NCBI GenBank assembly: GCA_028692535.1
Contig: JAQUXD010000006.1
Span: 1 to 29,486 of the forward strand
Length of the DNA stretch: 29,486 bases
Origin: Eubacteriales bacterium
Lineage (GTDB): Bacteria > Bacillota > Clostridia > Peptostreptococcales > Anaerovoracaceae
Direction: 5' to 3'
A program made the position numbers and the translations under genes. Below the pieces are notes generated by a model. The model ran no database searches and was not told where the DNA came from. It saw only the letters and a list, made by a program, of their open reading frames with translations. This document shows, piece after piece, positions 8,216 to 16,896 of this stretch (the stretch's first letter is position 1; every line of letters begins with the position of its first letter).

Positions 8216-9001
8216 ATGAGAAGAAAAAGTAAAAGCAGTGTCAATAAAGACGCCTGGCTGGCGACCTATGGGGATATGATCACTTTGATTCTCGTTTTCT
8301 TTGTTTTGCTTTACTCCATGTCTTCCATCGATCAGGAAAAGTACAAGCTGTTGGTCAAAGCGTTCACCGCAGATCCCAAAACACTGGAGGAAATCAGCAT
8401 GGAGGAAAGCGAGCTGATCACGGAAAATCTTGAAGCTGCCATCAACGCAGAAGAGAAAATTGAATTGGAAAACATCCAGGATCTGGAGGATCTCTATAAA
8501 TACCTTCGTGATTATGTGGAAAAAAATAATTTGCAGCACTCGGTCTACGTCGCGATCACTGACAATCTGGTGTATGTGCGGTTTGCATCCTCTTTGTTTT
8601 TTGAGGCGGACCGCGCGGTGCTCAAAGAAGGAGGCCGTACCATCCTGGATCATGTGGGAATGGCCTTGAGCGTGGTGGAGCCCTCGATCAAAAACATACG
8701 AATCGACGGACACACGGCGGAATCCGCTCCGGGAGACGAGAGTGTAAACGATCGTGATCTCTCAACGGAACGGGCAAATGAGGTCCTGAAATTTTTGGAA
8801 GACAAATATATCGTTGATCCCGCAATCTTGTACGCAGTGGGCTACGGACGATACCGACCGGTGGCGGCCAACGATACGGAAACAAACCGCGCCAAGAATC
8901 GGCGCGTAGAGATATTGGTATCAAAGACTGACACCATGCAAGACACGCTGGATCAAATTTACGAAGCCGAAAAGAGAAACGCACAGGGCCAGGAGCAATA
9001 A
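8216..9001 (+). CDS. motB: Flagellar motor stator protein MotB
   Basis: MotB anchors the stator to peptidoglycan and carries the ion-binding aspartate. The 261-residue protein has a short cytoplasmic N-terminus and a single membrane helix (about residues 20-39). That helix starts at the TYGDMITL motif, so Asp20 is the ion carrier. A helical plug and linker follow, then a C-terminal OmpA-like domain with IRIDGHT (about 162-168), LSTERA and NRAKNRRVEI, all used to bind peptidoglycan. Start ATG 8216 lies 9 bases after GGAAGAAG. FliL, which often follows MotB in such operons, is absent. The next gene, fliM, begins 2 bases after the stop. Confidence 0.97.
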   Translation: MRRKSKSSVNKDAWLATYGDMITLILVFFVLLYSMSSIDQEKYKLLVKAFTADPKTLEEISMEESELITENLEAAINAEEKIELENIQDLEDLYKYLRDYVEKNNLQHSVYVAITDNLVYVRFASSLFFEADRAVLKEGGRTILDHVGMALSVVEPSIKNIRIDGHTAESAPGDESVNDRDLSTERANEVLKFLEDKYIVDPAILYAVGYGRYRPVAANDTETNRAKNRRVEILVSKTDTMQDTLDQIYEAEKRNAQGQEQ

Positions 9002-9003
9002 AC

Positions 9004-10011
9004 ATGGCGGAAATATTATCTCAAAATCAAATCGACAGCCTTCTGGGCACGTTGATCAGCGGCGTCAAGGAAGCGGAGGCAGTGGCTCCTGAGCCGGATA
9101 TCAGAGTCAAGGCTTATGATTTCAGAAGTCCGAAGCTCTTTACTCGGGAACAGTTGAAGATCCTGTTCAGCATATACGAAAATTACGCAAAGATTCTGTC
9201 CTCGCACGTCACAGGCGTTTTGCAGACGTATACCCACGTGGAGATCGTGAACATCGAGGAGCAGCACTACTCTGAATTCAACAACGCTTTGCCCGATTCT
9301 GTTCTGATAGGCATGATCGACCTGAGCACCGACGAGGAGGATGAGGATGGTCTGATGATCATGAACATATCCAAAGAGATCGGCTTTTGCAGTATCGACA
9401 GGCTTCTTGGCGGTGTGGGAAAAACCCTTGAGAACGACAGGGAGTATACCGATATTGAGCTCGGGATCCTGGAATATTTTATCAAAGGCATGGTTCATTT
9501 GATGAAAAATGTCTGGTTGGACTTTCTTGAGCTTACGCCGAAGCTCATGAAATTGGAGACGAATTCAAGGATCCTTCAGGGCGTCGGCGCTGATGAAAAC
9601 GTCATTATCGTTGTGATGAATATTCTGATCAACGATACTTACGGTAAAATAAATATATGTATTCCGGCTGTGACGTTAGACAATTTGTTCAAAAAGAAAA
9701 ATGCTCAGACAAAGAAAAACGTCAGAAAGGCAGACCAATTGACAGAAGCGCAAAGAAAGGCGGACATCATCCATGCGATCCACGAAACCGACTTAGAACT
9801 GAAGGGCATCCTTGGGACTGTCGAGCTGCTGTCACACGAACTGATCAATCTTGAGGTGGGGGATATCATCAAGCTTCACAAGCCCGCCAACGCATTGGTC
9901 GATCTGATGGTCGAAGAAACAACCTGGTTTCGGGGTGAGATGGGAGCCTTTCACAAGAAAAGGGCCATTGCCATAAAAGAAAAATTAGAGAGAGGAAGTG
10001 ACCCAAGTTAA
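9004..10011 (+). CDS. fliM: Flagellar motor switch protein FliM
   Basis: FliM is the switch-ring protein that binds phosphorylated CheY and passes the signal to FliG. The 335-residue protein starts with ILSQNQIDSLL (about residues 4-14), the CheY-P binding peptide. A CheC-like middle domain follows, with the GGVG loop (about residues 137-140). The FliN-like C-terminal domain includes LELKGILGTVELLSHEL and VGDIIKL. Start ATG 9004 has CAGGAG (8990-8995) about 8 bases upstream. The stop TAA shares its last base with the start of fliY, so the two switch proteins are likely made together. Confidence 0.97.
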   Translation: MAEILSQNQIDSLLGTLISGVKEAEAVAPEPDIRVKAYDFRSPKLFTREQLKILFSIYENYAKILSSHVTGVLQTYTHVEIVNIEEQHYSEFNNALPDSVLIGMIDLSTDEEDEDGLMIMNISKEIGFCSIDRLLGGVGKTLENDREYTDIELGILEYFIKGMVHLMKNVWLDFLELTPKLMKLETNSRILQGVGADENVIIVVMNILINDTYGKINICIPAVTLDNLFKKKNAQTKKNVRKADQLTEAQRKADIIHAIHETDLELKGILGTVELLSHELINLEVGDIIKLHKPANALVDLMVEETTWFRGEMGAFHKKRAIAIKEKLERGSDPS

Positions 10012-11114
10012 TGAGTAATAATGAAGTAAACGGATACCCCCTTTCCGATATGGAAATCGATGTGATCGGGGAAGTCATGAATATCAGTATGGGGGCCGCT
10101 GCGACTGCAATGTCCACGATACTGGACAAAAAGGTAAACATCACAACACCCAGGACCGAATTGATACCATTCCAGGAGTTTGAGTTTTCATATCTCGAGC
10201 CGGTGATCGGCGTATTGATTCGATACATAGAAGGGATCGACGGCTCTAACGTTCTGCTGCTGAGAGAGGAAGACTTAAAAAAAATATTGCGGCACCTGCT
10301 CTCGGTTGATTCCGAAGAAGACATCGAGTTTGACGAGATCAGCCTGAGTGCGATTTGCGAGATCATGAACCAGATGATGGGCTCCGCGGCCAGCGCGCTG
10401 GCAACATTTTTGGGCACTGTGGTCAATATCTCTCCTCCTCAGATACTGGACGTCACCGATCCTCCGCACATGAGAGAACTGTTCTCTTTAAAGGAAGATG
10501 TGATCGTAAGCATTAAGTTCAATCTGATCATTGATGATTTAGTGGAGAGCGAGTTCTTATGCGCGATGGATCCCAATTTAGTGAAGGAGATCGTAAAAGC
10601 GTCGCTCGGGGCGACTGAAGTGGTAGAAGCAGAAAAAGAAGCAACAGCAACAGAAGCGGCGGCGGAAGCAAGCAGAGCTGCGGAAATACCTCTGAAACCT
10701 GCACCGATAGCCGAACCTTCAAACGCATACGCCGGACCTTCCGCTGAGGTTACAAAGGACCAGCAGATCCAGGTTTCTCAATACAATTACAAGGAGTTCG
10801 GGGTTCCCGGCGGCGACGGAAGCATGCAGGACAACGGCGATAACAATTTGGAATTGATCATGACTGTCCCGATCCAAATCACTGTGGAGCTGGGTCGAAC
10901 GAAAAAGAAGATCAAGGATATCGCAGAACTTATGCCCGGGAATATCGTAGAACTCGACAGGCAGGCCGGAGACCAGGTGGATATACTGGCAAACGGCAGG
11001 CCCATCGCACGAGGCGATGTGGTGGTCGTGGATGACAACTACAGCGTTCGGGTCACGGAAATAATCAAAAAAGACGGCTCTTACGGGAAGAAGCAAATCA
11101 AGATCAACGGATAA
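10011..11114 (+). CDS. fliY: Flagellar motor switch phosphatase FliY (CheC-FliN type)
   Basis: FliY replaces FliN in many Firmicutes and can dephosphorylate CheY-P at the switch. The 367-residue protein has a CheC-like N-terminal part with two phosphatase motifs, D17-E21-N24 (DVIGEVMN) and S113-E117-N120 (SAICEIMN), both intact. An Ala- and Glu-rich linker covers about residues 203-265. The FliN domain follows at about 280-365 (MTVPIQITVELG, then GNIVELD and GDVVVVDDNYSVRVTEI). Unlike Bacillus FliY, the protein starts almost at the first CheC motif and lacks the N-terminal LSQDEIDALL-type CheY-binding peptide, which FliM keeps here. ATG 10011 overlaps the fliM stop by one base and has GAGAGGAAG upstream. 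Confidence 0.96.
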   Translation: MSNNEVNGYPLSDMEIDVIGEVMNISMGAAATAMSTILDKKVNITTPRTELIPFQEFEFSYLEPVIGVLIRYIEGIDGSNVLLLREEDLKKILRHLLSVDSEEDIEFDEISLSAICEIMNQMMGSAASALATFLGTVVNISPPQILDVTDPPHMRELFSLKEDVIVSIKFNLIIDDLVESEFLCAMDPNLVKEIVKASLGATEVVEAEKEATATEAAAEASRAAEIPLKPAPIAEPSNAYAGPSAEVTKDQQIQVSQYNYKEFGVPGGDGSMQDNGDNNLELIMTVPIQITVELGRTKKKIKDIAELMPGNIVELDRQAGDQVDILANGRPIARGDVVVVDDNYSVRVTEIIKKDGSYGKKQIKING

Positions 11115-11130
11115 AAGAAAGGAACAGAAG

Positions 11131-11496
11131 ATGAGTAAGATACTTATTGTCGATGATGCCGCATTCATGAGAATGATGATCAAAGACAACCTGAAAAAGG
11201 CCGGTTACACGGAGTGCACGGAAGCCAGTGACGGCGAGGACGCGGTTGCCAAGTATAAGGAGAGCGCGCCTGATTTGATTCTCTTGGATATCACCATGCC
11301 TAAAATGGACGGGATCCAGGCCTTGAAAGAAATCAAGCAGTTGAACCCGAATGCCAAAGTGGTCATGTGCTCTGCCATGGGACAGGAAGGGATGGTCGTT
11401 GAGGCGATCAAGCTGGGCGCCATGGATTTTATCGTCAAGCCGTTTAAGCCAGACCGCTTGATTCAGGCCGTGAAAAACATTCTTGGAGACCAATAG
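11131..11496 (+). CDS. cheY: Chemotaxis response regulator CheY
   Basis: CheY carries the phosphoryl signal from the kinase CheA to the motor switch. The 121-residue protein is a lone receiver domain with all key residues: acidic pair Asp8-Asp9, phosphoacceptor Asp53 (LLDITMP), Ser81 in the switch position and Lys103 (VKP). Its location right after fliM and fliY, and the FliM CheY-binding peptide, point to a true motor-binding CheY rather than a gene regulator. No output domain is present. Its kinase gene cheA is not in this window. ATG 11131 has GAAAGGAAC upstream. The gene follows fliY by 16 bases. Confidence 0.95.
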   Translation: MSKILIVDDAAFMRMMIKDNLKKAGYTECTEASDGEDAVAKYKESAPDLILLDITMPKMDGIQALKEIKQLNPNAKVVMCSAMGQEGMVVEAIKLGAMDFIVKPFKPDRLIQAVKNILGDQ

Positions 11497-11504
11497 GAGA
11501 ACCC

Positions 11505-11852
11505 ATGAACGAGATCCACGATATGCTTTCGTATTTGCTGCCCTTGACCGGTGCGATTTGCGTCATTGTTCTGACCTATTATGCGAGCAAATGGTACGCA
11601 CGTAAAATGGGGCCGCTGTCGGGCGGGAAACACATAAAAGTCATTGACAGGCAAATGATCGGTAAAACAGGCTCCATCCTAATCATCGATGTGGAAGGCG
11701 TTCAGTATCTGGTCGGCGCAAACGAGCAGTCGATCCGGATCCTGAGGCAACTGAAAGATCCGATTCCCGTTCAGTCGGCCACAAGCGGAACAAAGCCGAG
11801 CTTTCGGGCAATGATCAAGCCCTTTTTACACAAGGAAGAGGAGCATGAATAG
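11505..11852 (+). CDS. fliO: Flagellar biosynthetic protein FliO/FliZ
   Basis: FliO helps assemble the FliP ring of the export gate. The 115-residue protein has one membrane helix near the N-terminus (about residues 7-25). A cytoplasmic domain follows with the family pattern IKVIDRQMIGKTGSILIIDVEGVQYLVG (about 43-70, described here by its ends) and a basic tail. Start ATG 11505 follows TAGGAGA. The end overlaps the start of fliP by 8 bases, the usual coupling for this pair. The protein is weakly conserved, but position and pattern agree well. Confidence 0.9.
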   Translation: MNEIHDMLSYLLPLTGAICVIVLTYYASKWYARKMGPLSGGKHIKVIDRQMIGKTGSILIIDVEGVQYLVGANEQSIRILRQLKDPIPVQSATSGTKPSFRAMIKPFLHKEEEHE

Positions 11853-12618
11853 CAAAAACGCCTGTGCGCGACTCATAAACAGTAAATGGTTGATTCGTTT
11901 GATCGTTGCATCCGGTATTGCCGCCGTCATTCTCGCCTTTGCGCCCGAGATCTGCGCAACGAGTCCGGTGGAAATCGCCATCAACGGAGAAGGGTCGGAT
12001 ACAGTCAAAATCATTATCATTCTGACCCTGATATCGATTGCTCCGTTTTTGCTGCTGATGATGACATGCTTTGCCCGGATCATCATCGTCTTCTCCTTTC
12101 TGCGAAGCGCATTGGGGTTGCAGCAAACACCGCCGAATCAGATCCTGATCGGGCTGGCGCTCTTCATCACCTTCTTCATTATGACACCGGTGCTGAGCGA
12201 GATCAACGAGACGGCGCTCAAGCCGTATAACGCGGATCAAATCGAAACGCAGGAATTTTTGGACAGAGCGGCCGTTCCGCTGAAAGAATTCATGCTTATG
12301 CAGACAACCGCAGGCGAAGTGGATATGTATAAAAGCTTATCCGCCACGAACTGGGAGGAAACCAGCGCTCAGGATCTACCCCTGCACATCGTAGTGCCTG
12401 CATTTATCACCAGTGAATTAAAGCGAGCATTTTTGATCGGGTTTTTGCTCTTCATCCCTTTCCTGGTCATCGATATGATTGTGGCCAGTACGCTGATGTC
12501 CATGGGAATGATCATGCTGCCGCCGGTAATGATCTCACTGCCCTTTAAGATTATGCTGTTTGTAGTTGTAGACGGTTGGGGACTTCTGATCAAGACCCTG
12601 ATCATGACCTATAACTGA
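11845..12618 (+). CDS. fliP: Flagellar biosynthetic protein FliP
   Basis: FliP is the main subunit of the export gate, which forms a FliP5-FliQ4-FliR1 core in the membrane. The 257-residue protein begins with a cleavable-type signal (basic start, hydrophobic stretch about residues 16-33, then ICATS). Family motifs follow: MMTCFARIIIVFSFLRSALGLQQ (about 72-94), PPNQILIGLALF and, near the end, LPPVMISLPFKIMLFVVVDGW. Start ATG 11845 lies inside the end of fliO after AAGAGGAG. FliQ and FliR follow in the standard order. Confidence 0.97.
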   Translation: MNSKNACARLINSKWLIRLIVASGIAAVILAFAPEICATSPVEIAINGEGSDTVKIIIILTLISIAPFLLLMMTCFARIIIVFSFLRSALGLQQTPPNQILIGLALFITFFIMTPVLSEINETALKPYNADQIETQEFLDRAAVPLKEFMLMQTTAGEVDMYKSLSATNWEETSAQDLPLHIVVPAFITSELKRAFLIGFLLFIPFLVIDMIVASTLMSMGMIMLPPVMISLPFKIMLFVVVDGWGLLIKTLIMTYN

Positions 12619-12635
12619 TAAAGGGGAGAGACTCG

Positions 12636-12902
12636 TTGGATACAATACAATTGATGGAAGTTTTCAGAGATGCGATCCTGACCGGCGCAAAAGTAGCCGG
12701 ACCGATTTTGCTGGTCAGCATAGTCGTCGGTTTGTTTGTATCCGTGATCCAGGCAGCGACCTCGATCAACGAACAAACCATGACGTTTGTGCCAAAACTG
12801 ATCGCGATCGGAATGGTGCTGATCCTGGCAGGCGGATGGATGCTGCAGCAAATGGTCGATCTGGTCAACCGGGTCTTTGAGTTTATAGCAGCTGCTTTTT
12901 AA
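12636..12902 (+). CDS. fliQ: Flagellar biosynthetic protein FliQ
   Basis: FliQ is the small two-helix subunit of the export gate. The 88-residue length matches the family (about 89). Two membrane helices are seen (about residues 16-39 and 53-75), and between them the conserved SVIQAATSINEQTMTFVPKL. TTG 12636 is the preferred start because AAGGGGAGAG (12621-12630) sits about 6-8 bases before it and this gives the normal length. The first ATG (12654) would remove six residues of the first helix region. The gene sits between fliP and fliR. Confidence 0.95.
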   Translation: MDTIQLMEVFRDAILTGAKVAGPILLVSIVVGLFVSVIQAATSINEQTMTFVPKLIAIGMVLILAGGWMLQQMVDLVNRVFEFIAAAF

Positions 12903-12933
12903 GATAAAGAAGCGCTGGAGCCAAGGGATATGA

Positions 12934-13695
12934 ATGCTTGATCTCAATACAATTTTGATCCTGTCGATGGCAAGCTGCAGGATGGCCGGAGTCATTTTTT
13001 TCAACCCTATTTTGGGAAGAAAGAATATTCCCGGCATTGTCAAGATAGGTTTGTCTCTCAGTCTGGCGATCCATGCAGCGTCCTTGATGGGCGGGATCTC
13101 CTTGATCGACTATACCGCCATAGATTTGGTCTTTTCCATGATCAAGGAGTTTGCCGCCGGCTATGCCATGGGTTTTATCATTCAGCTATTTTTGTCGGTT
13201 TTTCACCTTGGCGGCGAGCTGATCGATATGCAAATGGGACTCAGCATGGCAAACATGTACGACCCGGCCAGCAACTCACAAATTTCTGTTCACGGAAGCA
13301 TGCTGACCTTGATGTATACGCTCCTGTTCTTTATTACCGACAGCCATATGAATTTATTGGCCATCGCGATCAAGTCTTTTCAGGTAGTGCCCATGGGACG
13401 CGTGGAGATGAACCCTGAGATCGGGATGCACGCAGCGTTGCTGTTCGGATATGTTTTGGTTTACGCTGTACAACTGGCGCTGCCTATGATCATCGTGGAA
13501 ATGATCACAGAGGTCGCTGTCGGCATCCTCATGCGAGTGGTGCCCAATATCAATGTTTTCGTCGTAAACCTGCAGCTGAAGATCGGGATCGGTGTCATCG
13601 TCATACTGACGCTCATCCCCGTGCTGGTGAAATATATGGGCAAACTGAACTTGCTGATGTTGGAAAGACTACAGGAAATTCTCCTTTTTCTGTAA
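12934..13695 (+). CDS. fliR: Flagellar biosynthetic protein FliR
   Basis: FliR completes the FliP-FliQ-FliR export channel. The 253-residue protein is almost entirely hydrophobic with several membrane helices. Family features are the early FFNPILGRKNIP (about residues 26-37), the middle GELIDMQMGLSMANMYDPASN (around 98-118, with the conserved G and DP) and the late PNINVFVVNLQLKIGIG (about 202-218). Start ATG 12934 follows AAGGGA by 5 bases. A nearby ATG at 12930 is in another frame. FlhB follows after 36 bases; FlhB is known to wrap around this gate. Confidence 0.96.
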   Translation: MLDLNTILILSMASCRMAGVIFFNPILGRKNIPGIVKIGLSLSLAIHAASLMGGISLIDYTAIDLVFSMIKEFAAGYAMGFIIQLFLSVFHLGGELIDMQMGLSMANMYDPASNSQISVHGSMLTLMYTLLFFITDSHMNLLAIAIKSFQVVPMGRVEMNPEIGMHAALLFGYVLVYAVQLALPMIIVEMITEVAVGILMRVVPNINVFVVNLQLKIGIGVIVILTLIPVLVKYMGKLNLLMLERLQEILLFL

Positions 13696-13731
13696 TAGCC
13701 CGGAAGCGATTGGATCCCCGGAGGATGATGC

Positions 13732-14802
13732 GTGGCAGAATCGAATAAAACAGAAAAAGCCACTCCGAAAAAACGGAAAGACGAGCGAAAAAAGGGCAAT
13801 GCTTATCAGAGCAAAGATGTTGTCAGCGTCGTTATGCTGGTGATAGGATTCTTTCTCATCGTAAAATTGAGCGGATTCATTGCCAAGCAACTGGAGATCT
13901 TCTACGGAAGCCAGCTTGACAAGGCGGCAGGGCTGCACGAACTCAGTACTGAGACTGTCATGCAGATCATGCGTGAGTCGATGGGCGTTTACTTCCTGTC
14001 CGCGGCGCCGGTCATGATCGTCGTAGGCTTTACGCTTTTCCTGGCATCCGGCGCCCAGACCAAGTTCCTGTTTTCCGGGGAGCTTCTGAAGTTCAAATAC
14101 AGCAGGATCAGCCTGATCGAGGGCATGAAAAAGATGCTTTCCCTGAACGCCGTCGTGCAGATGCTGAAATCGATCCTCAAAGTGATCGTAATCATGGTCG
14201 TTATTTACACGAGCATCAAGGAACTCCTGATCGTGATTCCGGATTCCCTCAGCGCAGGATTGGAAGAAAACATTGTTTTTCTGAAGGACAGGACCCTGTC
14301 CCTTGTGTACAAAATATGTCTGTTCTTTGTGGGCGTGGCGGTTCTGGATTACGTGTACCAGAAATATGATTATGAAAAAAAGCTGCGTATGAGCAAACAG
14401 GAAGTCAAAGATGAATTCAAATTGACGGAAGGCGATCCCTTTATCAAAGGGAAGATCAGGGAAAAACAGCAAAAGATGAGTATGAATCGCATGATACAGC
14501 AAGTGCCGTCAGCTGATGTGATCGTAAGAAACCCCACACATTATGCGGTCGCCTTGAAGTACGATATCGATCAAGATCCGGCGCCGATCGTCCTGGCCAA
14601 AGGGCAAGATCATATGGCAAAGAAGATCATTGAAATCGCTGAGAATAACCAGATCCTGATCATGGAGAACAAGCCCCTTGCCCGAAGTCTTTACGCGCAG
14701 GTGGAAGTCAATGAATACATACCGGCCGAACTCTATCAGGCTGCCGCCGAACTGATGGCTTGGGTGTATAAAAATAAAGGAAAGGAGCAGAAGAAATCAT
14801 GA
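13732..14802 (+). CDS. flhB: Flagellar export switch protein FlhB
   Basis: FlhB controls the order of export. Together with FliK it changes from hook to filament substrates after cutting itself. The 356-residue protein has a basic N-terminal tail with the EKATPKKRKDERKKGN pattern typical of FlhB, four membrane helices (about residues 28-46, 85-105, 143-163 and 187-208) and a cytoplasmic domain. The self-cleavage site NPTH is intact at residues 267-270. The start is GTG 13732 with CGGAGGA (13719-13725) 6 bases upstream; no ATG serves better. The end overlaps flhA as ATGA. Confidence 0.97.
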   Translation: MAESNKTEKATPKKRKDERKKGNAYQSKDVVSVVMLVIGFFLIVKLSGFIAKQLEIFYGSQLDKAAGLHELSTETVMQIMRESMGVYFLSAAPVMIVVGFTLFLASGAQTKFLFSGELLKFKYSRISLIEGMKKMLSLNAVVQMLKSILKVIVIMVVIYTSIKELLIVIPDSLSAGLEENIVFLKDRTLSLVYKICLFFVGVAVLDYVYQKYDYEKKLRMSKQEVKDEFKLTEGDPFIKGKIREKQQKMSMNRMIQQVPSADVIVRNPTHYAVALKYDIDQDPAPIVLAKGQDHMAKKIIEIAENNQILIMENKPLARSLYAQVEVNEYIPAELYQAAAELMAWVYKNKGKEQKKS

Positions 14803-16859
14803 AGATCATGCAAAATGTAACCGTTGTATTTGTGATTTTGATCATTGCGTTGATCATTATTCCTCTGCCCACCTTCCTGCTGGATTTTATGTTTATCCTG
14901 AGCATTGCCATTTCCTTGATCATTCTGCTTACGACCATGTTTATCGGCGGGCCTTTGGAGTTCTCCATATTTCCTTCCATGTTGCTGATCACGACGCTGC
15001 TGCGGTTGGCTCTGAATATCTCGTCAACCAGATTGATCCTATCCAACGGAGGTCAGGCCGGTAAAGTCATAGAGACCTTCGGGAACTTTGTACTGGGCGG
15101 AAATCCCATCGTCGGATTCATTGTTTTCATTATTATTTTGATCGTGCAATTCATCGTCATCACCAAGGGTGCCGAGCGGATCGCCGAAGTATCCGCGAGA
15201 TTTACGCTGGATGCCATGCCGGGAAAACAAATGGCCATCGATGCGGACCTGAGCTCGGGAATCATCAACGAGGAAGAAGCCAAGGAGCGCAGGGCAACGA
15301 TTCAGCGGGGCGCAGAGTTTTACGGGGCGATGGACGGCGCCACAAAGCTGGTCAAAGGAGATGCCATCGTTGCGATCATCATTACGGTGATCAATCTTGT
15401 TGCCGGATCTATTATTGGCATGGTTCAGGGCACTATGGCCTTCAGTGAAGTACTGGCGATGTATTCGATCGCTACCGTCGGAGACGGTTTAGTCAGCCAG
15501 GTGCCTGCCTTGATGATTTCCACAGCAACAGGGATGATCGTTACCCGGGCAGCTTCGGAAGGAAACTTAAATGAAGACGTGCAGAAGCAGTTTCTTTCTC
15601 AGCCGAAGGTCCTTGTGATTTCCGGATTGTCTGTCATGACATTGACGCTGATACCGGGTGTGCCTTATCCTCAGATCATTGCGATCGGCGTGTCATTGAT
15701 TCTATTGGGCAGCATGCTTATCAGAGCAGCCAGGGCGAAGGTGGTCCTGGCGGAGGAAGAAGAACTCCAGGAAATGATCCAGAAGAGCGGGGACGAGGTG
15801 GGTTTTTATCGCAATGTTGAGAATATATATAATCTGCTGGGTGTGGACCCGATCGAAATGGAGTTCGGCTATTCGCTTCTGCCGTTGGTGGATGAAAAGA
15901 GCGGCGGAAGCTTCATCGACCGGATTGTCATCTTCCGAAAACAGTATGCTCTGGAAATGGGCGTTGTCATCCCTACTGTCAGATTGCGAGACAACGGTCT
16001 GATCAATCCGAACCAATATTTGATCAAGATCAAAGGAGAAGACGTTGCGAAAGGCGAAGTGCTGGTCGATCACTATCTGGCGCTGGATCCGGGGGCTACG
16101 ACCGGACCCATCGAAGGGATCGACACTGTAGAGCCGGCCTATGAGATCCCCGGAAAATGGATCCGGGAAAGCGAATGCGAAAAAGCGGAGATATTCGGTT
16201 ATACAGTGATCGATCCCCTGTCCGTGATGGTGACTCATATGTCTGAAGTGGTGAAACGGCACATTCACGAACTGGTCAGCCGGCAAGATATACAGGATCT
16301 TCTTCAGAATGCTTCCAAGAGAAACAAGGCCATCGTAGAGGATGTGGTTCCCGGAATCGTGAGTGTATCCGACCTTCAGAAAATCATAACGAATTTGCTG
16401 CGGGAGGGGATCCCGGTCCGCGACATGGAAAGCATCCTGCAGACCCTGGGAGATTATGGCGGCAGCATGAAGGATACAGATATGCTCACTGAGTATGTGC
16501 GGCAACAGCTGAAGCGAACGATCACGCGGAAATATACGGATGGCAACAGTATCAAGGTGATCACACTGGACCAGGACGTGGAGAATACCATCCTGAACTC
16601 CATCAAGAGAAGTGAGCACGGAACTTATCTGGCCATTGAACCTCCTGTGGTGCAGGGGATTGTGGAGAGCATGACGGAGCAGATGGAAAAAGTCAAAGAG
16701 CTGATACATCAGCCGATCATGCTGACGTCGCCCATCGTAAGAATTTACTTTAAAAAGCTGATCGATCCGTTTTTACCCAATTTGGCGGTATTGTCGTTCA
16801 GCGAAATCGATTCAAATATACAGATCCAGGCGATTGGTGTCGTCCGGGCGCAGGGATAA
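14799..16859 (+). CDS. flhA: Flagellar biosynthesis protein FlhA
   Basis: FlhA forms the nonameric ring of the export apparatus. Its membrane part conducts ions and its cytoplasmic part docks substrates and chaperones. The 686-residue length is normal. The N-terminal half has about eight membrane helices. The FHIPEP signature region is clear in PSMLLITTLLRLALN (about residues 63-77), and the cytoplasmic loop DAMPGKQMAIDADL lies at about 138-151. The soluble C-terminal half (about 330-686) contains the usual substrate-docking subdomains. ATG 14799 overlaps the flhB stop and has AAAGGAG about 12 bases upstream. flhF and flhG, common next genes, are missing here; the sigma factor follows instead. 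Confidence 0.98.
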   Translation: MKIMQNVTVVFVILIIALIIIPLPTFLLDFMFILSIAISLIILLTTMFIGGPLEFSIFPSMLLITTLLRLALNISSTRLILSNGGQAGKVIETFGNFVLGGNPIVGFIVFIIILIVQFIVITKGAERIAEVSARFTLDAMPGKQMAIDADLSSGIINEEEAKERRATIQRGAEFYGAMDGATKLVKGDAIVAIIITVINLVAGSIIGMVQGTMAFSEVLAMYSIATVGDGLVSQVPALMISTATGMIVTRAASEGNLNEDVQKQFLSQPKVLVISGLSVMTLTLIPGVPYPQIIAIGVSLILLGSMLIRAARAKVVLAEEEELQEMIQKSGDEVGFYRNVENIYNLLGVDPIEMEFGYSLLPLVDEKSGGSFIDRIVIFRKQYALEMGVVIPTVRLRDNGLINPNQYLIKIKGEDVAKGEVLVDHYLALDPGATTGPIEGIDTVEPAYEIPGKWIRESECEKAEIFGYTVIDPLSVMVTHMSEVVKRHIHELVSRQDIQDLLQNASKRNKAIVEDVVPGIVSVSDLQKIITNLLREGIPVRDMESILQTLGDYGGSMKDTDMLTEYVRQQLKRTITRKYTDGNSIKVITLDQDVENTILNSIKRSEHGTYLAIEPPVVQGIVESMTEQMEKVKELIHQPIMLTSPIVRIYFKKLIDPFLPNLAVLSFSEIDSNIQIQAIGVVRAQG

Positions 16860-16896
16860 GCAATCTATGCTGAACCAAATCAAAGAGGTGTTATAA

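Noticed and set aside
15702..16709. Long - strand open frame opposite flhA
   Set aside because: It is a mirror of a conserved coding region with no ribosome site and low-quality composition (many His, Phe and Gln). The flhA reading is certain.
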